Shown here in pieces: positions 7,559-15,897 of a DNA stretch of 64,000 bases. Position numbers and translations under genes: made by a program. Position 1 is the first letter of the stretch, and every line of letters starts with the position of its first letter. This stretch comes from Pseudomonas sessilinigenes (GTDB lineage Bacteria > Pseudomonadota > Gammaproteobacteria > Pseudomonadales > Pseudomonadaceae): positions 6,262,001-6,326,000 of the forward strand of contig NZ_CP027706.1 of assembly GCF_003850565.1 (NCBI RefSeq). Reading direction: 5' to 3'. The notes below the pieces were generated by a model. The model saw only the letters and a program-made list of their open reading frames with translations, was not told the origin of the DNA and ran no database searches.

Positions 7559-9595
7559 TCACCGAACATTGCGATACAACATCAACCGCGCCCCCTCATG
7601 CATCCCCCGCGTCAATTCCAGCAACCGTTCAAACTCCTGCGGATGCTCTTTCGCCACATCGTCGCGTGGGGTGGGTGAAGCCAAATCATGCAACGTAGCC
7701 TCACTGCCGTCGTGCTGCATCTGCAGCAGAAAATCCTGGGTCACGCCGCCAATGATCGGAAAGGTCCCTTCCCTCAATACCAACGGCACCACGCGCTCGC
7801 CTTCCGGCGCGGGCTGTTGAATGTCTCGCCCCATGGCGCCATTGGTAAACGGCATCCCGGCCATGCCGGCCACGGTGGGTAGCAGGTCGGCGAGGCCGAC
7901 GGCTTCTTCGATCACCTTGGGTTGCAACATCCCCGGGGCATGGATCAGCAGCGGTACGTTGTTGCTCTCCAGCCCCAGTTGTTCAAACGCTGGGGCCATG
8001 TGGGGGATCTGGCTGATGCGGGTGTTGTGGTCGCCGAAGAACACGAAAATCGTGTTGTCGTAGTAGCCCCCCGCCTTGGCGATCTCCATCAGGCGGCCGA
8101 TGTTGAAGTCCAAGAGGCGCACGGCGTTGTATTGCGCAAGGCTGCGCGAACCCGCGGCCTGGACCTGTTCCAGGGGCAGGTCCTGAGTTTGGAAGCCGTC
8201 GTTGTCCTTGGGGATGGTGAACGGGCGGTGGTTGCCGGAGGTTTGCAGGTAGGCGAAGAACGGCTGGTCTTGGGGGATGGCGCGCAGCAGGCGGTCGCCT
8301 TCCTTGAACAGGTCGAGATCGGAGATGCCCCAGACGTCCACCAGGGGCGATTGCCAGTGGCTTTCGTCGTACAGGCGCACGTTGTCGATGCTCTGGCGGA
8401 TCAAGCCGTTGATGTTGGCCCAACCGGCGTTGCCACCGATCAGGTAGAGCTTATGGTAGTCGCTGAAGGCGTTGATCAGGCTGTGTTGGCGGGTGATCAG
8501 GGGCTGGCGGGTGGCGGTCTCCTGGCGAGTGACGTCGGGCACGCCGGTGATGCTCGCCCACACGGTCTTGGCGGTGCCGGTGACCGGGACGTAGAAGTGC
8601 CTGAAAAACCAGCTCTGGCTGGCCAGGCGGTCGAGGTTGGGGGTGGGGTTGAGCGGGTTGCCGTAGGCGCCCACGGCGCTGGTGCCGAGGGATTCGAGCA
8701 TGACGAAGATGACGTTGGGCTGCCGTGGACGATCGATGCGGTACGGCTGAATGCCTTGTTGGCGGGTGAAGCTCAGGCTTTGCGGGTCCGGATTGTCGAC
8801 GCCGAGGTAGCGGGCCAGGGCCGGGTAGTGTTGGCGCACTTGGGCTTCGTCGTACTGGGCCTGGCCGGCCTTGAGGGTGTCGTAGAAGAACAGCACGGGG
8901 TTCAGGCCCAGGGCGGCGATCTGGCTGTTGCCGGAGAAGTAGGCATCGCTCCAGCGCAGGGGCACGGGGTTTTCCAGGTTGAGGTTGTCCACCCGCCCGA
9001 GCAGGGCGAGGAACACGGCGGCGATGCCCAGGGCGCTGACGCCGGCCAGGGACAGCCGGCCAAGGGCTTGGGCCGGACGGTCGAGGGTCAGGCGTTCCAG
9101 GCGCAGCAAGGCGTAGCACCACAGGGCCAGGGCAATGCCCCAGGCGAGGACGATCCACAGCACCGGGTAGCTTTCCCAGAGCATTTGCCGGGAGATCTGT
9201 GCATCGTCCAGGTAGCGCAGCACCGTGGCGTTGATGCGTACGCCCAGGTAGGCGTAGTGGCCGAAGTCGATGATGTACAGCAGCCCTACCCCGCCCAGCA
9301 CCAGCAGCAGGTAGGCCCGGGCCAGCCAGCGCAAAGCCGGCAGGCGCAGCAGGTTCCAGCGCGGCAGCCAGGCCAGCACGGCCAGGGGCAGCAGGATCAA
9401 GAGGGTCAGGCGCAGGTCGAAGCGCAGGCCGATGCCGAGGGTCTGGAGGATGGCCTGGCGCTCGTTGGCGGCACTCAGGTCCACCCCGGAAAACCCCACC
9501 GCGAACAGCAGCCGCAGCAGTACCAGCAAGCCGAATACCAGCCCGATTGCGCCCACGCCGTAGCGCAGGCGGCGTGATTGCAACCCGCCCATCAT
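7559..9595 (-). CDS. LTA synthase-like phosphoglycerol/phosphoethanolamine transferase, sulfatase superfamily
   Basis: Membrane-anchored alkaline-phosphatase-superfamily transferase of about 678 residues. Five or so N-terminal transmembrane segments are followed by a periplasmic sulfatase-type domain: PNVIFVMLESLGTSAVGAYG, TPNLDRLASQSWFF, the GTAKTVWASITG region likely holding the threonine nucleophile, GGNAGWANI, and VFFGDHNTRISQ with metal-binding Asp-His. The family transfers phosphoglycerol (LtaS, OpgB) or related groups to envelope polymers. A Gram-negative has no lipoteichoic acid, so a glucan or LPS acceptor is more likely. The ATG pair at 9595/9592 follows AGAGGTCA, so I prefer it to an upstream TTG at 9652. 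It is the last gene of a five-gene minus-strand group. Confidence 0.85.
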   Translation of the reverse strand: MMGGLQSRRLRYGVGAIGLVFGLLVLLRLLFAVGFSGVDLSAANERQAILQTLGIGLRFDLRLTLLILLPLAVLAWLPRWNLLRLPALRWLARAYLLLVLGGVGLLYIIDFGHYAYLGVRINATVLRYLDDAQISRQMLWESYPVLWIVLAWGIALALWCYALLRLERLTLDRPAQALGRLSLAGVSALGIAAVFLALLGRVDNLNLENPVPLRWSDAYFSGNSQIAALGLNPVLFFYDTLKAGQAQYDEAQVRQHYPALARYLGVDNPDPQSLSFTRQQGIQPYRIDRPRQPNVIFVMLESLGTSAVGAYGNPLNPTPNLDRLASQSWFFRHFYVPVTGTAKTVWASITGVPDVTRQETATRQPLITRQHSLINAFSDYHKLYLIGGNAGWANINGLIRQSIDNVRLYDESHWQSPLVDVWGISDLDLFKEGDRLLRAIPQDQPFFAYLQTSGNHRPFTIPKDNDGFQTQDLPLEQVQAAGSRSLAQYNAVRLLDFNIGRLMEIAKAGGYYDNTIFVFFGDHNTRISQIPHMAPAFEQLGLESNNVPLLIHAPGMLQPKVIEEAVGLADLLPTVAGMAGMPFTNGAMGRDIQQPAPEGERVVPLVLREGTFPIIGGVTQDFLLQMQHDGSEATLHDLASPTPRDDVAKEHPQEFERLLELTRGMHEGARLMLYRNVR

Positions 9596-9641
9596 TGACC
9601 TCTGTGTGGTGTTGTCGAAGGCCGCGGCGCGGCCTGTGGGT

Positions 9642-10253
9642 TTATCCGGCAAGGGACTGCCCGCGGTGGCGATGGGCGAAGCGGCGCCACAGCCACAGCA
9701 GCAACCCGCCGCTGCCGGCGATCAGGCAGTAGCCTGCCAGCAAAGGGTCCATCAGGTAGTCCCAGTAGTTTTCCGAGGGCTTCAGACGCAGGGCGAAAGC
9801 CAGGGTCCCCACCGCCAGCATCAGCACCCCCAGCGCATTGCGCTGCCACAGCAGCACCAGCGCCGCCAGGCCCATCAGCACAATCATCGGCCGTGGGTTG
9901 TAGCCCCAACGGTACGGGTCGAGGTAGGTCAGGCCCAGGGTCGCGGGGTACAGGCTCAGGGTCAGGCCGATAAACAGCAGCAGGACCTGCACCCGGTGCT
10001 TGGCTTGCAAGGGCGCCATCAGCCCCAGGCGTTGCAGGCTGACCCAGCCCAGCAGCACCAGGGTGCTGATGGCCAGGTCATCGGTGAAGCTGCGCACATA
10101 GGCCGCCAGCGGTAGCTGGTTCAGCGGAATAACACTGGCCAGGGCCAGCAGAGGCAGCAGCCAGGGCCGCCAGGACGCGGTCAGGCGCAGGCTACCGAGC
10201 AGCACGAAGCCCAGGAGGATAAAACTCAGGTGGGCTTGCCACAGGGACATCAT
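9642..10253 (-). CDS. polytopic membrane protein of unknown function
   Basis: Protein of about 203 residues starting MMSLWQAHLSFILLGFVLLG. Seven or so hydrophobic helices can be drawn, separated by short loops such as PYRWGYNPRP and RLKPSENYWDY. It ends in a basic tail (WRRFAHRHRG). The start ATG overlaps the stop of the upstream sialidase-like gene (TGATG), so translation is coupled. It ends 46 bp before the LtaS-like gene. I recognise no family; position suggests a partner in export or assembly of the envelope component handled by its neighbours. Confidence 0.7.
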   Translation of the reverse strand: MMSLWQAHLSFILLGFVLLGSLRLTASWRPWLLPLLALASVIPLNQLPLAAYVRSFTDDLAISTLVLLGWVSLQRLGLMAPLQAKHRVQVLLLFIGLTLSLYPATLGLTYLDPYRWGYNPRPMIVLMGLAALVLLWQRNALGVLMLAVGTLAFALRLKPSENYWDYLMDPLLAGYCLIAGSGGLLLWLWRRFAHRHRGQSLAG

Positions 10254-11545
10254 CACAGGCGCTCCGCCAGCCACGCCGCATTGAAGCTGACGTGCTTGAT
10301 AAAGGTGTTGTTCCAGGAATAGACCAGGTGGTACATGCCATCCGCCCCGCGGCTGAAGTAGGGGTATTCGTACTCGAAGTCGCAGCCCTGGGGCTTGCAC
10401 ACCCGGTAGTCGAGGCTGCTCAAGAAGCGCTGTTTCAGAGGCAGGCGCTGGGCACCGCTGGAAATGCGAAAGCCTTCGCCGATGATTGCCTTGTAGGCCT
10501 CATGGGTAAACGGCTGGCCCAGGGGATCGGGGGACTGGTCCAGTTCCACCAGGGACCGCCACTGACTGAGACCGGCGTCGGTACCGTACAGGCTGAGTCT
10601 GAAGCGCCCATCCTGCAAATCGTTGAGGGCGACCAACAGGCCCTGGTCATCGGTGCCTATCGCCGCCAGGGAAGAGTTGGGGTTGGACGGTTGCAGCGGA
10701 TAGGGCTCGCTCCAGGTCTGCCCGGCGTCTTCGGTACGACTGGCCAGGACCTTGTGGTGGGTGTCGCCGGCGTAGCGCAACATCGCTACGGCACGTTGCT
10801 CGTCCAGGGGCACGATGGTCGGTTGCAGGGAGTGCTTGCCACGGCTGATGCGGAACTTGTCGATCACCGCACCATCGGGGCTCAGGTACAGGTACTCGGC
10901 GAACTTGCCCATGAACTCGTGGTACACCGGCAGGCCGATGGCGCCATCGGCATGGAACACCGGCGCGGCGCGGACCAGGGTGCTGATATTGAAGAATGGC
11001 GAGGTGATCAACTGTTGCGGCGTCGACCAGTTGCGCCCCAGGTCATCGGACACCATGGCGTTGATCGCACTGGTGGCCCAGCCGCCTACCGACACCGAGA
11101 CGTAGAACATCCACAGGCGCTGGTCCGGGGCCAGGGCGATCACCGGATTGCCCAGCTTGCGGATGTAGCGCCCGGTGCCGGCACGAGTCGATTCGCGGGT
11201 GGCCAGCACCTGCTCGGCACCCCATTCGCCGCTCTTGGCGTCAAAGCGTGCGCTGCGCACCTGGACATCGGCCGCGCCTTCCCGGGAGCCGGCGAACCAC
11301 ACGGCCATCAGGTCGCCACCCGGCAAGGCGGTGACCGACGAAGAATGCACGAAGTCATCCAGTTCCGAGGAGACGAAACGGCTCTGGTACCGAGGGAGTT
11401 CTTTGCCGCCGGCCTGGTTGGCCACGGCGACCTGGGCGAACGGCGCCAATTGATGGGGCGGATGGCTGCGCCACGCGGCGATGAAAACCGCCGCCAGCAG
11501 CAAACTGCTGCAGATGAAGATCAAGCCAGGGGACAGCGCACGCAT
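10253..11545 (-). CDS. sialidase (neuraminidase)-like BNR-repeat protein
   Basis: Protein of 430 residues with an N-terminal signal/anchor helix (LIFICSSLLLAAVFIAAW). A predicted neuraminidase fold follows: VWFAGSREGAADVQVRSARF, then two Asp-boxes, SDDLGRNW (166-173) and TEDAGQTW (271-278), diagnostic of six-bladed sialidase propellers. Family members hydrolyse sialic or related nonulosonic acids, but many BNR proteins act on other glycans or are not enzymes. The product is expected in the periplasm or anchored to the inner membrane. It lies 43 bp after the cytochrome b561-like gene and overlaps the next membrane-protein gene. Substrate unknown. Confidence 0.75.
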   Translation of the reverse strand: MRALSPGLIFICSSLLLAAVFIAAWRSHPPHQLAPFAQVAVANQAGGKELPRYQSRFVSSELDDFVHSSSVTALPGGDLMAVWFAGSREGAADVQVRSARFDAKSGEWGAEQVLATRESTRAGTGRYIRKLGNPVIALAPDQRLWMFYVSVSVGGWATSAINAMVSDDLGRNWSTPQQLITSPFFNISTLVRAAPVFHADGAIGLPVYHEFMGKFAEYLYLSPDGAVIDKFRISRGKHSLQPTIVPLDEQRAVAMLRYAGDTHHKVLASRTEDAGQTWSEPYPLQPSNPNSSLAAIGTDDQGLLVALNDLQDGRFRLSLYGTDAGLSQWRSLVELDQSPDPLGQPFTHEAYKAIIGEGFRISSGAQRLPLKQRFLSSLDYRVCKPQGCDFEYEYPYFSRGADGMYHLVYSWNNTFIKHVSFNAAWLAERL

Positions 11546-11588
11546 TCAGGAGTCCGTTGCAGAGACAGGTTGAAAACCAGGGAAATCG

Positions 11589-12134
11589 TCAATGCCGTGT
11601 CGGTTTCGGCAAGGGTCGACGGCGGCCGGTGAGCATCGACAACGGCAGGTTGTCGCGCACCTGGAAGCTTTCAAAAATCGCCGCACACACGTGCAGCAGC
11701 ACCAGCCCCAGCAGCACGTCGGCGCTGGTCTGGTGTATCAGCAAGGGCCAATCGGCGCCCCACAAGGCATCGACTTCCTGCATCAAGAAACCGCTGATGC
11801 CGATCAGCACCAGGGCCAGCAGCATCAGCAACATCACCAAAGCCCCCAGGGGCGAGTGCCCCAGGCGATGCTCGGGACGCCCGGCCAGCAGCGAGCGCAA
11901 ATGCCCCGCCAGCCGCGCCCGAGTCGGCCAGAAGTCGGACCAGCGCGCACTGCGCGGCCCGACAAAGCCCCACAGCGTGCGCAACAGCAGCCAGGCCATG
12001 GCGTAGTAGCCGAGCCAGACATGCCAGTCGTCACCGGCTTCATTGAAGAAGTAGTTACCGACAAAGACCCCGGCGATGGACAGGTGAAACAGTCGCACCA
12101 ACGGGTCCCATAGCCGCTGGGAGGCGGCGGGCAT
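11589..12134 (-). CDS. cytochrome b561 family protein
   Basis: Protein of 181 residues with four transmembrane helices, beginning MPAASQRLWDPLVRLFHLSI. It matches the dihaem cytochrome b561 / Ni-Fe hydrogenase cytochrome b fold: RLFH, DDWHVWLGYYAM, LIHQTSADVLLGLVLLHVCA supply histidines on successive helices for haem. It would carry electrons across or within the inner membrane. The ATG overlaps the stop of the PepSY gene (TGATG). A longer open frame upstream only shadows that gene. PepSY plus cytochrome b561 next to a QseBC-like system is a recurring arrangement in Pseudomonas. Confidence 0.85.
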   Translation of the reverse strand: MPAASQRLWDPLVRLFHLSIAGVFVGNYFFNEAGDDWHVWLGYYAMAWLLLRTLWGFVGPRSARWSDFWPTRARLAGHLRSLLAGRPEHRLGHSPLGALVMLLMLLALVLIGISGFLMQEVDALWGADWPLLIHQTSADVLLGLVLLHVCAAIFESFQVRDNLPLSMLTGRRRPLPKPTRH

Positions 12135-12400
12135 CAGCCCTTGATCTCGGTCTTCACCGCCTTGCCGGTGACCGGATCGTGATAGATCTCGACCTTGCGC
12201 TTGTCCTTGTCGAAGCCATAGATCTCGTAGCAGTTGCCGTCGGTGACCTTGAACTTGCTGATCTGGTAGCCCTGGGCCTTGAGCTGCTCCTGGAAGGCTT
12301 TCTGGTCTTGCCATTGCGAGCGTTCGGCGGTGGTGCATTGCGGGCCGGCGATGGCCAGCGGGCTGGCGAGAACCAGGGACAACAGCAGGATTTTGCGCAT
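12134..12400 (-). CDS. PepSY domain-containing periplasmic protein
   Basis: Small protein of 88 residues with a signal peptide (RKILLLSLVLASPLAIAG, cleavage after residue 18). The mature part is one PepSY domain: QLKAQGYQISKFKVTDGNCY, IYGFDKDKRKVEIYHDPVTG, KAVKTEIKG. Such domains are thought to modulate secreted proteases or sense envelope state. The ATG at 12400 has GGAG eight bases upstream and gives a proper signal peptide; the longer frame from 12529 does not. It is the first gene of the leftward group and is divergent from the response regulator gene at 12582. Confidence 0.85.
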   Translation of the reverse strand: MRKILLLSLVLASPLAIAGPQCTTAERSQWQDQKAFQEQLKAQGYQISKFKVTDGNCYEIYGFDKDKRKVEIYHDPVTGKAVKTEIKG

Positions 12401-12446
12401 GGAAAACCGCTCCGGGATCAGGGAGTGGCCACTGTGCAAAACCAAG

Positions 12447-12463
12447 CTTAATGAAAGCTTAGG
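12447..12463. promoter_or_regulatory. CTTAAT-N5-CTTAGG direct repeat, candidate response-regulator box
   Basis: Two hexamers CTTAAT and CTTAGG separated by GAAAG, an 11-bp period, in the divergent region between the PepSY gene (start 12400) and the response regulator gene (start 12582). The layout matches the PmrA box described in enterics (YTTAAK-N5-YTTAAK). OmpR/QseB/PmrA-type regulators bind such tandem half-sites, so the adjacent regulator is the obvious candidate. Confidence 0.5.
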
Positions 12464-12581
12464 CCGCAACGCGCCGTAACATTTCCCCCGGTAAAAGCCC
12501 TGACGCAGCCTCGCGGCGGGCGTCATCATGCCGCCACTTGCACCCCGCCGCCCAACCCCGCCAACTCACCGAGGACCGCCC

Positions 12582-13244
12582 ATGCGCCTGCTGCTTGTCG
12601 AAGATGATCGCGCCCTCGGCCAGGGCATCCGCACCGCCCTGGGCGCCGAAGGCTACACCCTGGACTGGCTGCAGGATGGCATCAGCGCCCTGCACGCCCT
12701 GCGCACCGAGAGCTTCGACCTGTTGCTGCTGGACCTGGGCCTGCCGCGCCTGGATGGCCTGGAATTGTTGCAGCAACTGCGCGCCGCGCAACAGGACCTG
12801 CCGGTGCTGATCCTCACTGCACGCGACGGCACGGCCGAGCGTATCGCCGGGCTGGACGCGGGCGCCGACGACTACCTGGTCAAGCCCTTCGACGTCGACG
12901 AATTGAAGGCCCGGGTCCGCGCCCTGCTGCGTCGCAGCCAAGGTCGTGCCCAGCCCCTGCTGGAACATGCCGGCATTCGCCTGGACCCGGCGACCCAGCA
13001 GGTGCACTACCAGGCAACGGAGATCGTGCTGACGCCCATGGAGTACCAACTGCTGCACCAATTGATGGCCCGCCCGGGCAAGGTGGTGACCCGCGAGCGC
13101 CTGTCCCGGGCGCTGTATGGCTGGCAGGACCGGGTCGAGAGCAACACCCTGGAGGTGCTGATCCACAACCTGCGCAAAAAGTTGTGCGCCGAACTGATCC
13201 GCACCGTGCGTGGCATCGGCTACGTGCTGGAGCTCAAGCCATGA
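12582..13244 (+). CDS. OmpR/QseB-family response regulator
   Basis: Response regulator of 220 residues. The receiver domain has acidic pocket E7-D8-D9 (LLVEDD), phospho-acceptor D51 (LLLLDLGLPRLDG), T79 (ILTARDG) and K101 (YLVKPF). The C-terminal winged helix follows (LTPMEYQLLHQLMARPGKVV; NTLEVLIHNLRKKL). The ATG at 12582 has GAGGA six bases upstream, and the family N-terminus MRLLLVEDD confirms it. It overlaps the sensor kinase gene by four bases (ATGA). Closest in style to QseB/PmrA. It likely controls the divergent PepSY-led operon through the direct repeat at 12447-12463. Confidence 0.92.
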   Translation: MRLLLVEDDRALGQGIRTALGAEGYTLDWLQDGISALHALRTESFDLLLLDLGLPRLDGLELLQQLRAAQQDLPVLILTARDGTAERIAGLDAGADDYLVKPFDVDELKARVRALLRRSQGRAQPLLEHAGIRLDPATQQVHYQATEIVLTPMEYQLLHQLMARPGKVVTRERLSRALYGWQDRVESNTLEVLIHNLRKKLCAELIRTVRGIGYVLELKP

Positions 13245-14623
13245 ACTCGGTGCGCACGCGAATCCTGCTGCCGCTGCTGGTGCTGGTGCTGCTGGGGGAT
13301 GTACTGATCAGTTGGCTGGTACTGCGTGACAGTCACCATGAAATCGAAGAGGTCTACGACGCCCAGCTGGCCCAGAGCGCGCGCTTGCTGCAAGGAGTCC
13401 TGCGCTCGCAAGAGCCGGGCAACGCCGATTGGGAACGCCTGTACCAGGCCTTCGACCAGGCCATGAGCCGGGTCGGCGTGGACGGTGCCGCCCACCCCTA
13501 TGAAACCCGCCTGACCTTCCAGGTCTGGCGTGACGATGGCCAGTTGCTGGTGCGCTCTGCCGAAGCACCGGTACTGGCCGCTCCGCCCACCACCCTGGGG
13601 GGCCATGATCTCCTGGAGAACGGCAGGGACTGGTGCGCCTTTCTCCTGGCCGACCCACAGCAGGGCCTGCTGATCTGGGTCGGCGAACGCGACGATGTCC
13701 GCCAGGACCTGATCCAGCGCATCGTCCGTCACACCCTGCGGCCAACCCTGGTCGGCCTGCCGCTGCTGGCCCTGCTGAGCTGGCTGGCCATCGGCTGGGG
13801 CCTGGCGCCACTGCGGGCCATGGCCCAGGCCATTCGCGGGCGCAACGCCGAGACCCTCCAGCCCCTGGCGCTCAACCCCCTGCCCCAGGATTTGGAACCG
13901 ATGCAGACCGCCCTCAACCAGCTACTGGCACAGATCGATAGCCTGCTGGAACGCGAGCGACGCTTTATCGCCGACGCCGCCCATGAGTTGCGCACGCCCC
14001 TGGCGATCCTGCGGATCCATGCGCAAAACGCCCAGCAGGCCGCCAGCCCGCAACAGCAACGCGAGGCCCTGGACTTCCTCGTCAGCGGCGTGGATCGAGC
14101 CACCCGCATCGCCAGCCAGCTGCTCACCATGGCCCGCATCGAGCCCCACCTGCACAGCCCACGCATGTGCCGCATCGACCTCTGCGCGCTGGTCCGCGAA
14201 GAACTCGCGGAACTGGCGCCCCTGGCCCTGGAGAAAGAGGTCGAGCTGGTGCTCGAAGGCACCGAGGACTGCCAGCTCGACACCGACCCGGCGGCCCTGT
14301 CCATAGCCTTGCAGAACCTTTTGACCAACGCCTTGAACTTCTCCCCCGTAGGCAGCGAGGTACGGGTCGGCGTGCGCCCCCAGGCCGATGGCAGTGTCCA
14401 CCTGAGTGTCGAGGACGCCGGCCCCGGCATCGACGAACAACATCGCGAACGATTGCTGGAGCGCTTCTACAGCCAGGGCAACGCCCAGGGGGCCGGGCTG
14501 GGACTGGCTATCGTGCAGATGATCGCCGGCAAGATCGGCTGTCGCCTGCAACTGCATAACCGCCCCGAAGGCGGGCTGTGCGCATTGTTGCAATTCACGC
14601 CAGCGCTTCAGCCATCCGCCTGA
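13241..14623 (+). CDS. QseC/PmrB-type sensor histidine kinase
   Basis: Inner-membrane sensor kinase of 460 residues. TM1 is near residues 7-28 and TM2 near 165-190, enclosing a periplasmic sensor domain of about 135 residues. A HAMP-like linker precedes the dimerisation domain with H248 (FIADAAHELRTPLAIL). The ATPase domain has the N-box NLLTNALNFS, the G1 box VEDAGPGID and the G2 box GAGLGLAIVQMI. Domain order fits the QseC family, which senses signals such as metals or cationic compounds in the periplasm. Start ATG overlaps the regulator stop. The signal is not deducible. Confidence 0.92.
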   Translation: MNSVRTRILLPLLVLVLLGDVLISWLVLRDSHHEIEEVYDAQLAQSARLLQGVLRSQEPGNADWERLYQAFDQAMSRVGVDGAAHPYETRLTFQVWRDDGQLLVRSAEAPVLAAPPTTLGGHDLLENGRDWCAFLLADPQQGLLIWVGERDDVRQDLIQRIVRHTLRPTLVGLPLLALLSWLAIGWGLAPLRAMAQAIRGRNAETLQPLALNPLPQDLEPMQTALNQLLAQIDSLLERERRFIADAAHELRTPLAILRIHAQNAQQAASPQQQREALDFLVSGVDRATRIASQLLTMARIEPHLHSPRMCRIDLCALVREELAELAPLALEKEVELVLEGTEDCQLDTDPAALSIALQNLLTNALNFSPVGSEVRVGVRPQADGSVHLSVEDAGPGIDEQHRERLLERFYSQGNAQGAGLGLAIVQMIAGKIGCRLQLHNRPEGGLCALLQFTPALQPSA

Positions 14624-14683
14624 AGCGGCTATCCTGCGGCGCCACCCGCAGCGGGTGGCGAACATGCCGAACAGGAGCAAGAC

Positions 14684-15229
14684 ATGGCCATGCCGGACCG
14701 GCTCAAACCATTACCAGCGACGCCAAAGATGCGCGCGCTGATGAAGGATTTGCTCAAGCAGATCCTCGACAGGATCTGGGACAACCAGGAACGGGAAAAC
14801 GCCGAGATCAGTGCATTGATCCAGCAATGGAACGGCTATGCCGGCCGGGCTTTCGAGTTTCACGAGTTCCGCGATATGCAAAGCCATACCAGCGAGGCGA
14901 ACTTCCTGCGTACGGCCTTTCACCAGGAAAAATACATAGGTGACTTGAGCTTCGATGAGGCCTGTGCCGTGACGGACTTCATCTGCCAGTGCGAAGGCAC
15001 GGAGTCTGATACGGACTACGCCCTGGGCCTCTTGGAAACCAACTTCCCCGAGGCCAATGCCTCGGACCTGATCTTCTGGCCCAACGAGTGGTTTGGGGAT
15101 GAAGGGATGCTGCATATCGAGCTGAGCTCGGCGCAGATCGTCGGTTACCTGATGGTGAAATCCTCGCGCCAACTGCCGGATGCCCCGCCGATCGACCTGC
15201 CCTATGCCATTACCCAGGACGGGGCCTGA
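14684..15229 (+). CDS. hypothetical protein, 181 aa
   Basis: Cytoplasmic-looking, acidic protein of 181 residues with no signal peptide or membrane segment. Start MAMPDRLKPLPATPK has an AGGAG ribosome site. Notable stretches are ILDRIWDNQERENAEISALI, GRAFEFHEFRDMQ, DEACAVTDFICQCEGTESD and FWPNEWFGDEGMLHIELSS. The tryptophan-rich acidic C-terminal part recalls SMI1/Imm-type immunity proteins in feel only; I see no firm family motif. It lies 60 bp after the sensor kinase gene on the same strand but is probably unrelated to it. Real gene by start signal and composition, function unknown. Confidence 0.6.
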   Translation: MAMPDRLKPLPATPKMRALMKDLLKQILDRIWDNQERENAEISALIQQWNGYAGRAFEFHEFRDMQSHTSEANFLRTAFHQEKYIGDLSFDEACAVTDFICQCEGTESDTDYALGLLETNFPEANASDLIFWPNEWFGDEGMLHIELSSAQIVGYLMVKSSRQLPDAPPIDLPYAITQDGA

Positions 15230-15280
15230 CGCCGCCCTGGGTGTTCTCCTGCCAAGCCACTGGCCGGGTCCCGGCCCGGG

Positions 15281-15601
15281 CTACCTAGCGGCCCCTGCTC
15301 CGCTCAGGCATTGCTGCAGGCGCTCGAACGCCTGGTCGTCGATGCCCAGGTAATGGCGGATCTGCCGATCCTTCTTTCGGGTGGTGATCACCTCCAGCAC
15401 CTGCCGGGCATCACCTGCCTCCTGGCCGACGATGTGCAGCGCCCCTCGATCGCCCAGTTGCCCAGCGCCCTGGGGATAGAAAACCGTTGCGTCGAGCAGC
15501 GCAAAAGGCTGACCCGAATCGTCGCGCTCAAGCCGCCCGACACGACACTCCACGTGCTTGAGATAGGGTTCGTGGTGGAACAGGGGAAGCGTTTCGTCCA
15601 T
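15281..15601 (-). CDS. alanyl-tRNA editing (AlaX-like) protein, N-terminal part only
   Basis: Protein of 106 residues whose segment LLDATVFYPQGAGQLGDRGAL matches the conserved N-terminal glycine motif of AlaX and the AlaRS editing region (LDxTVFYPxGGGQxxDxG). Full AlaX proteins continue into a zinc-binding HxxxH...CxxxH deacylase domain, which is absent here: the frame ends LQQCLSGAGAAR. The start has a GAGG site, so it may still be translated. It converges on the hypothetical gene ending at 15229, leaving only 51 bp, so the rest of the domain is gone. Either a truncated relic or a short N-domain-only protein with another role. Confidence 0.6.
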   Translation of the reverse strand: MDETLPLFHHEPYLKHVECRVGRLERDDSGQPFALLDATVFYPQGAGQLGDRGALHIVGQEAGDARQVLEVITTRKKDRQIRHYLGIDDQAFERLQQCLSGAGAAR

Positions 15602-15897
15602 GTTGGCCTCGAGTGCCTGGGGGTTATCCGTTCATTGGGTTGCATTGGCAACCCGCTCTCGCCTACCGCCCAGGGGGGAGCCTCGGCCTTTGATGCGGTG
15701 GATTTTGTGCCACCCACCACCCGCCAATCCAACAAATAGCGTTATTTTTCTTTCATAAGATCAATCAAGCAGGCGACAGGAATCGCTCCCGGCCAATGCT
15801 GCGCCGCCGAACCAAACGGTTGATATGACAGCAAAACAATCAGTACCCGCCCATCCGTTATGATGCCCCCCTGTCCGACAACTGGAAGTCCGTCCCC

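Noticed and set aside
7922..9577. 551-codon plus-strand open frame opposite the LtaS-like gene
   Set aside because: Antisense shadow; V/G/Q/A-rich without motifs.
9596..9652. TTG start for the LtaS-like gene at 9652
   Set aside because: No ribosome site; the ATG pair at 9595/9592 follows AGAGG and leaves a normal N-terminus before the first helix.
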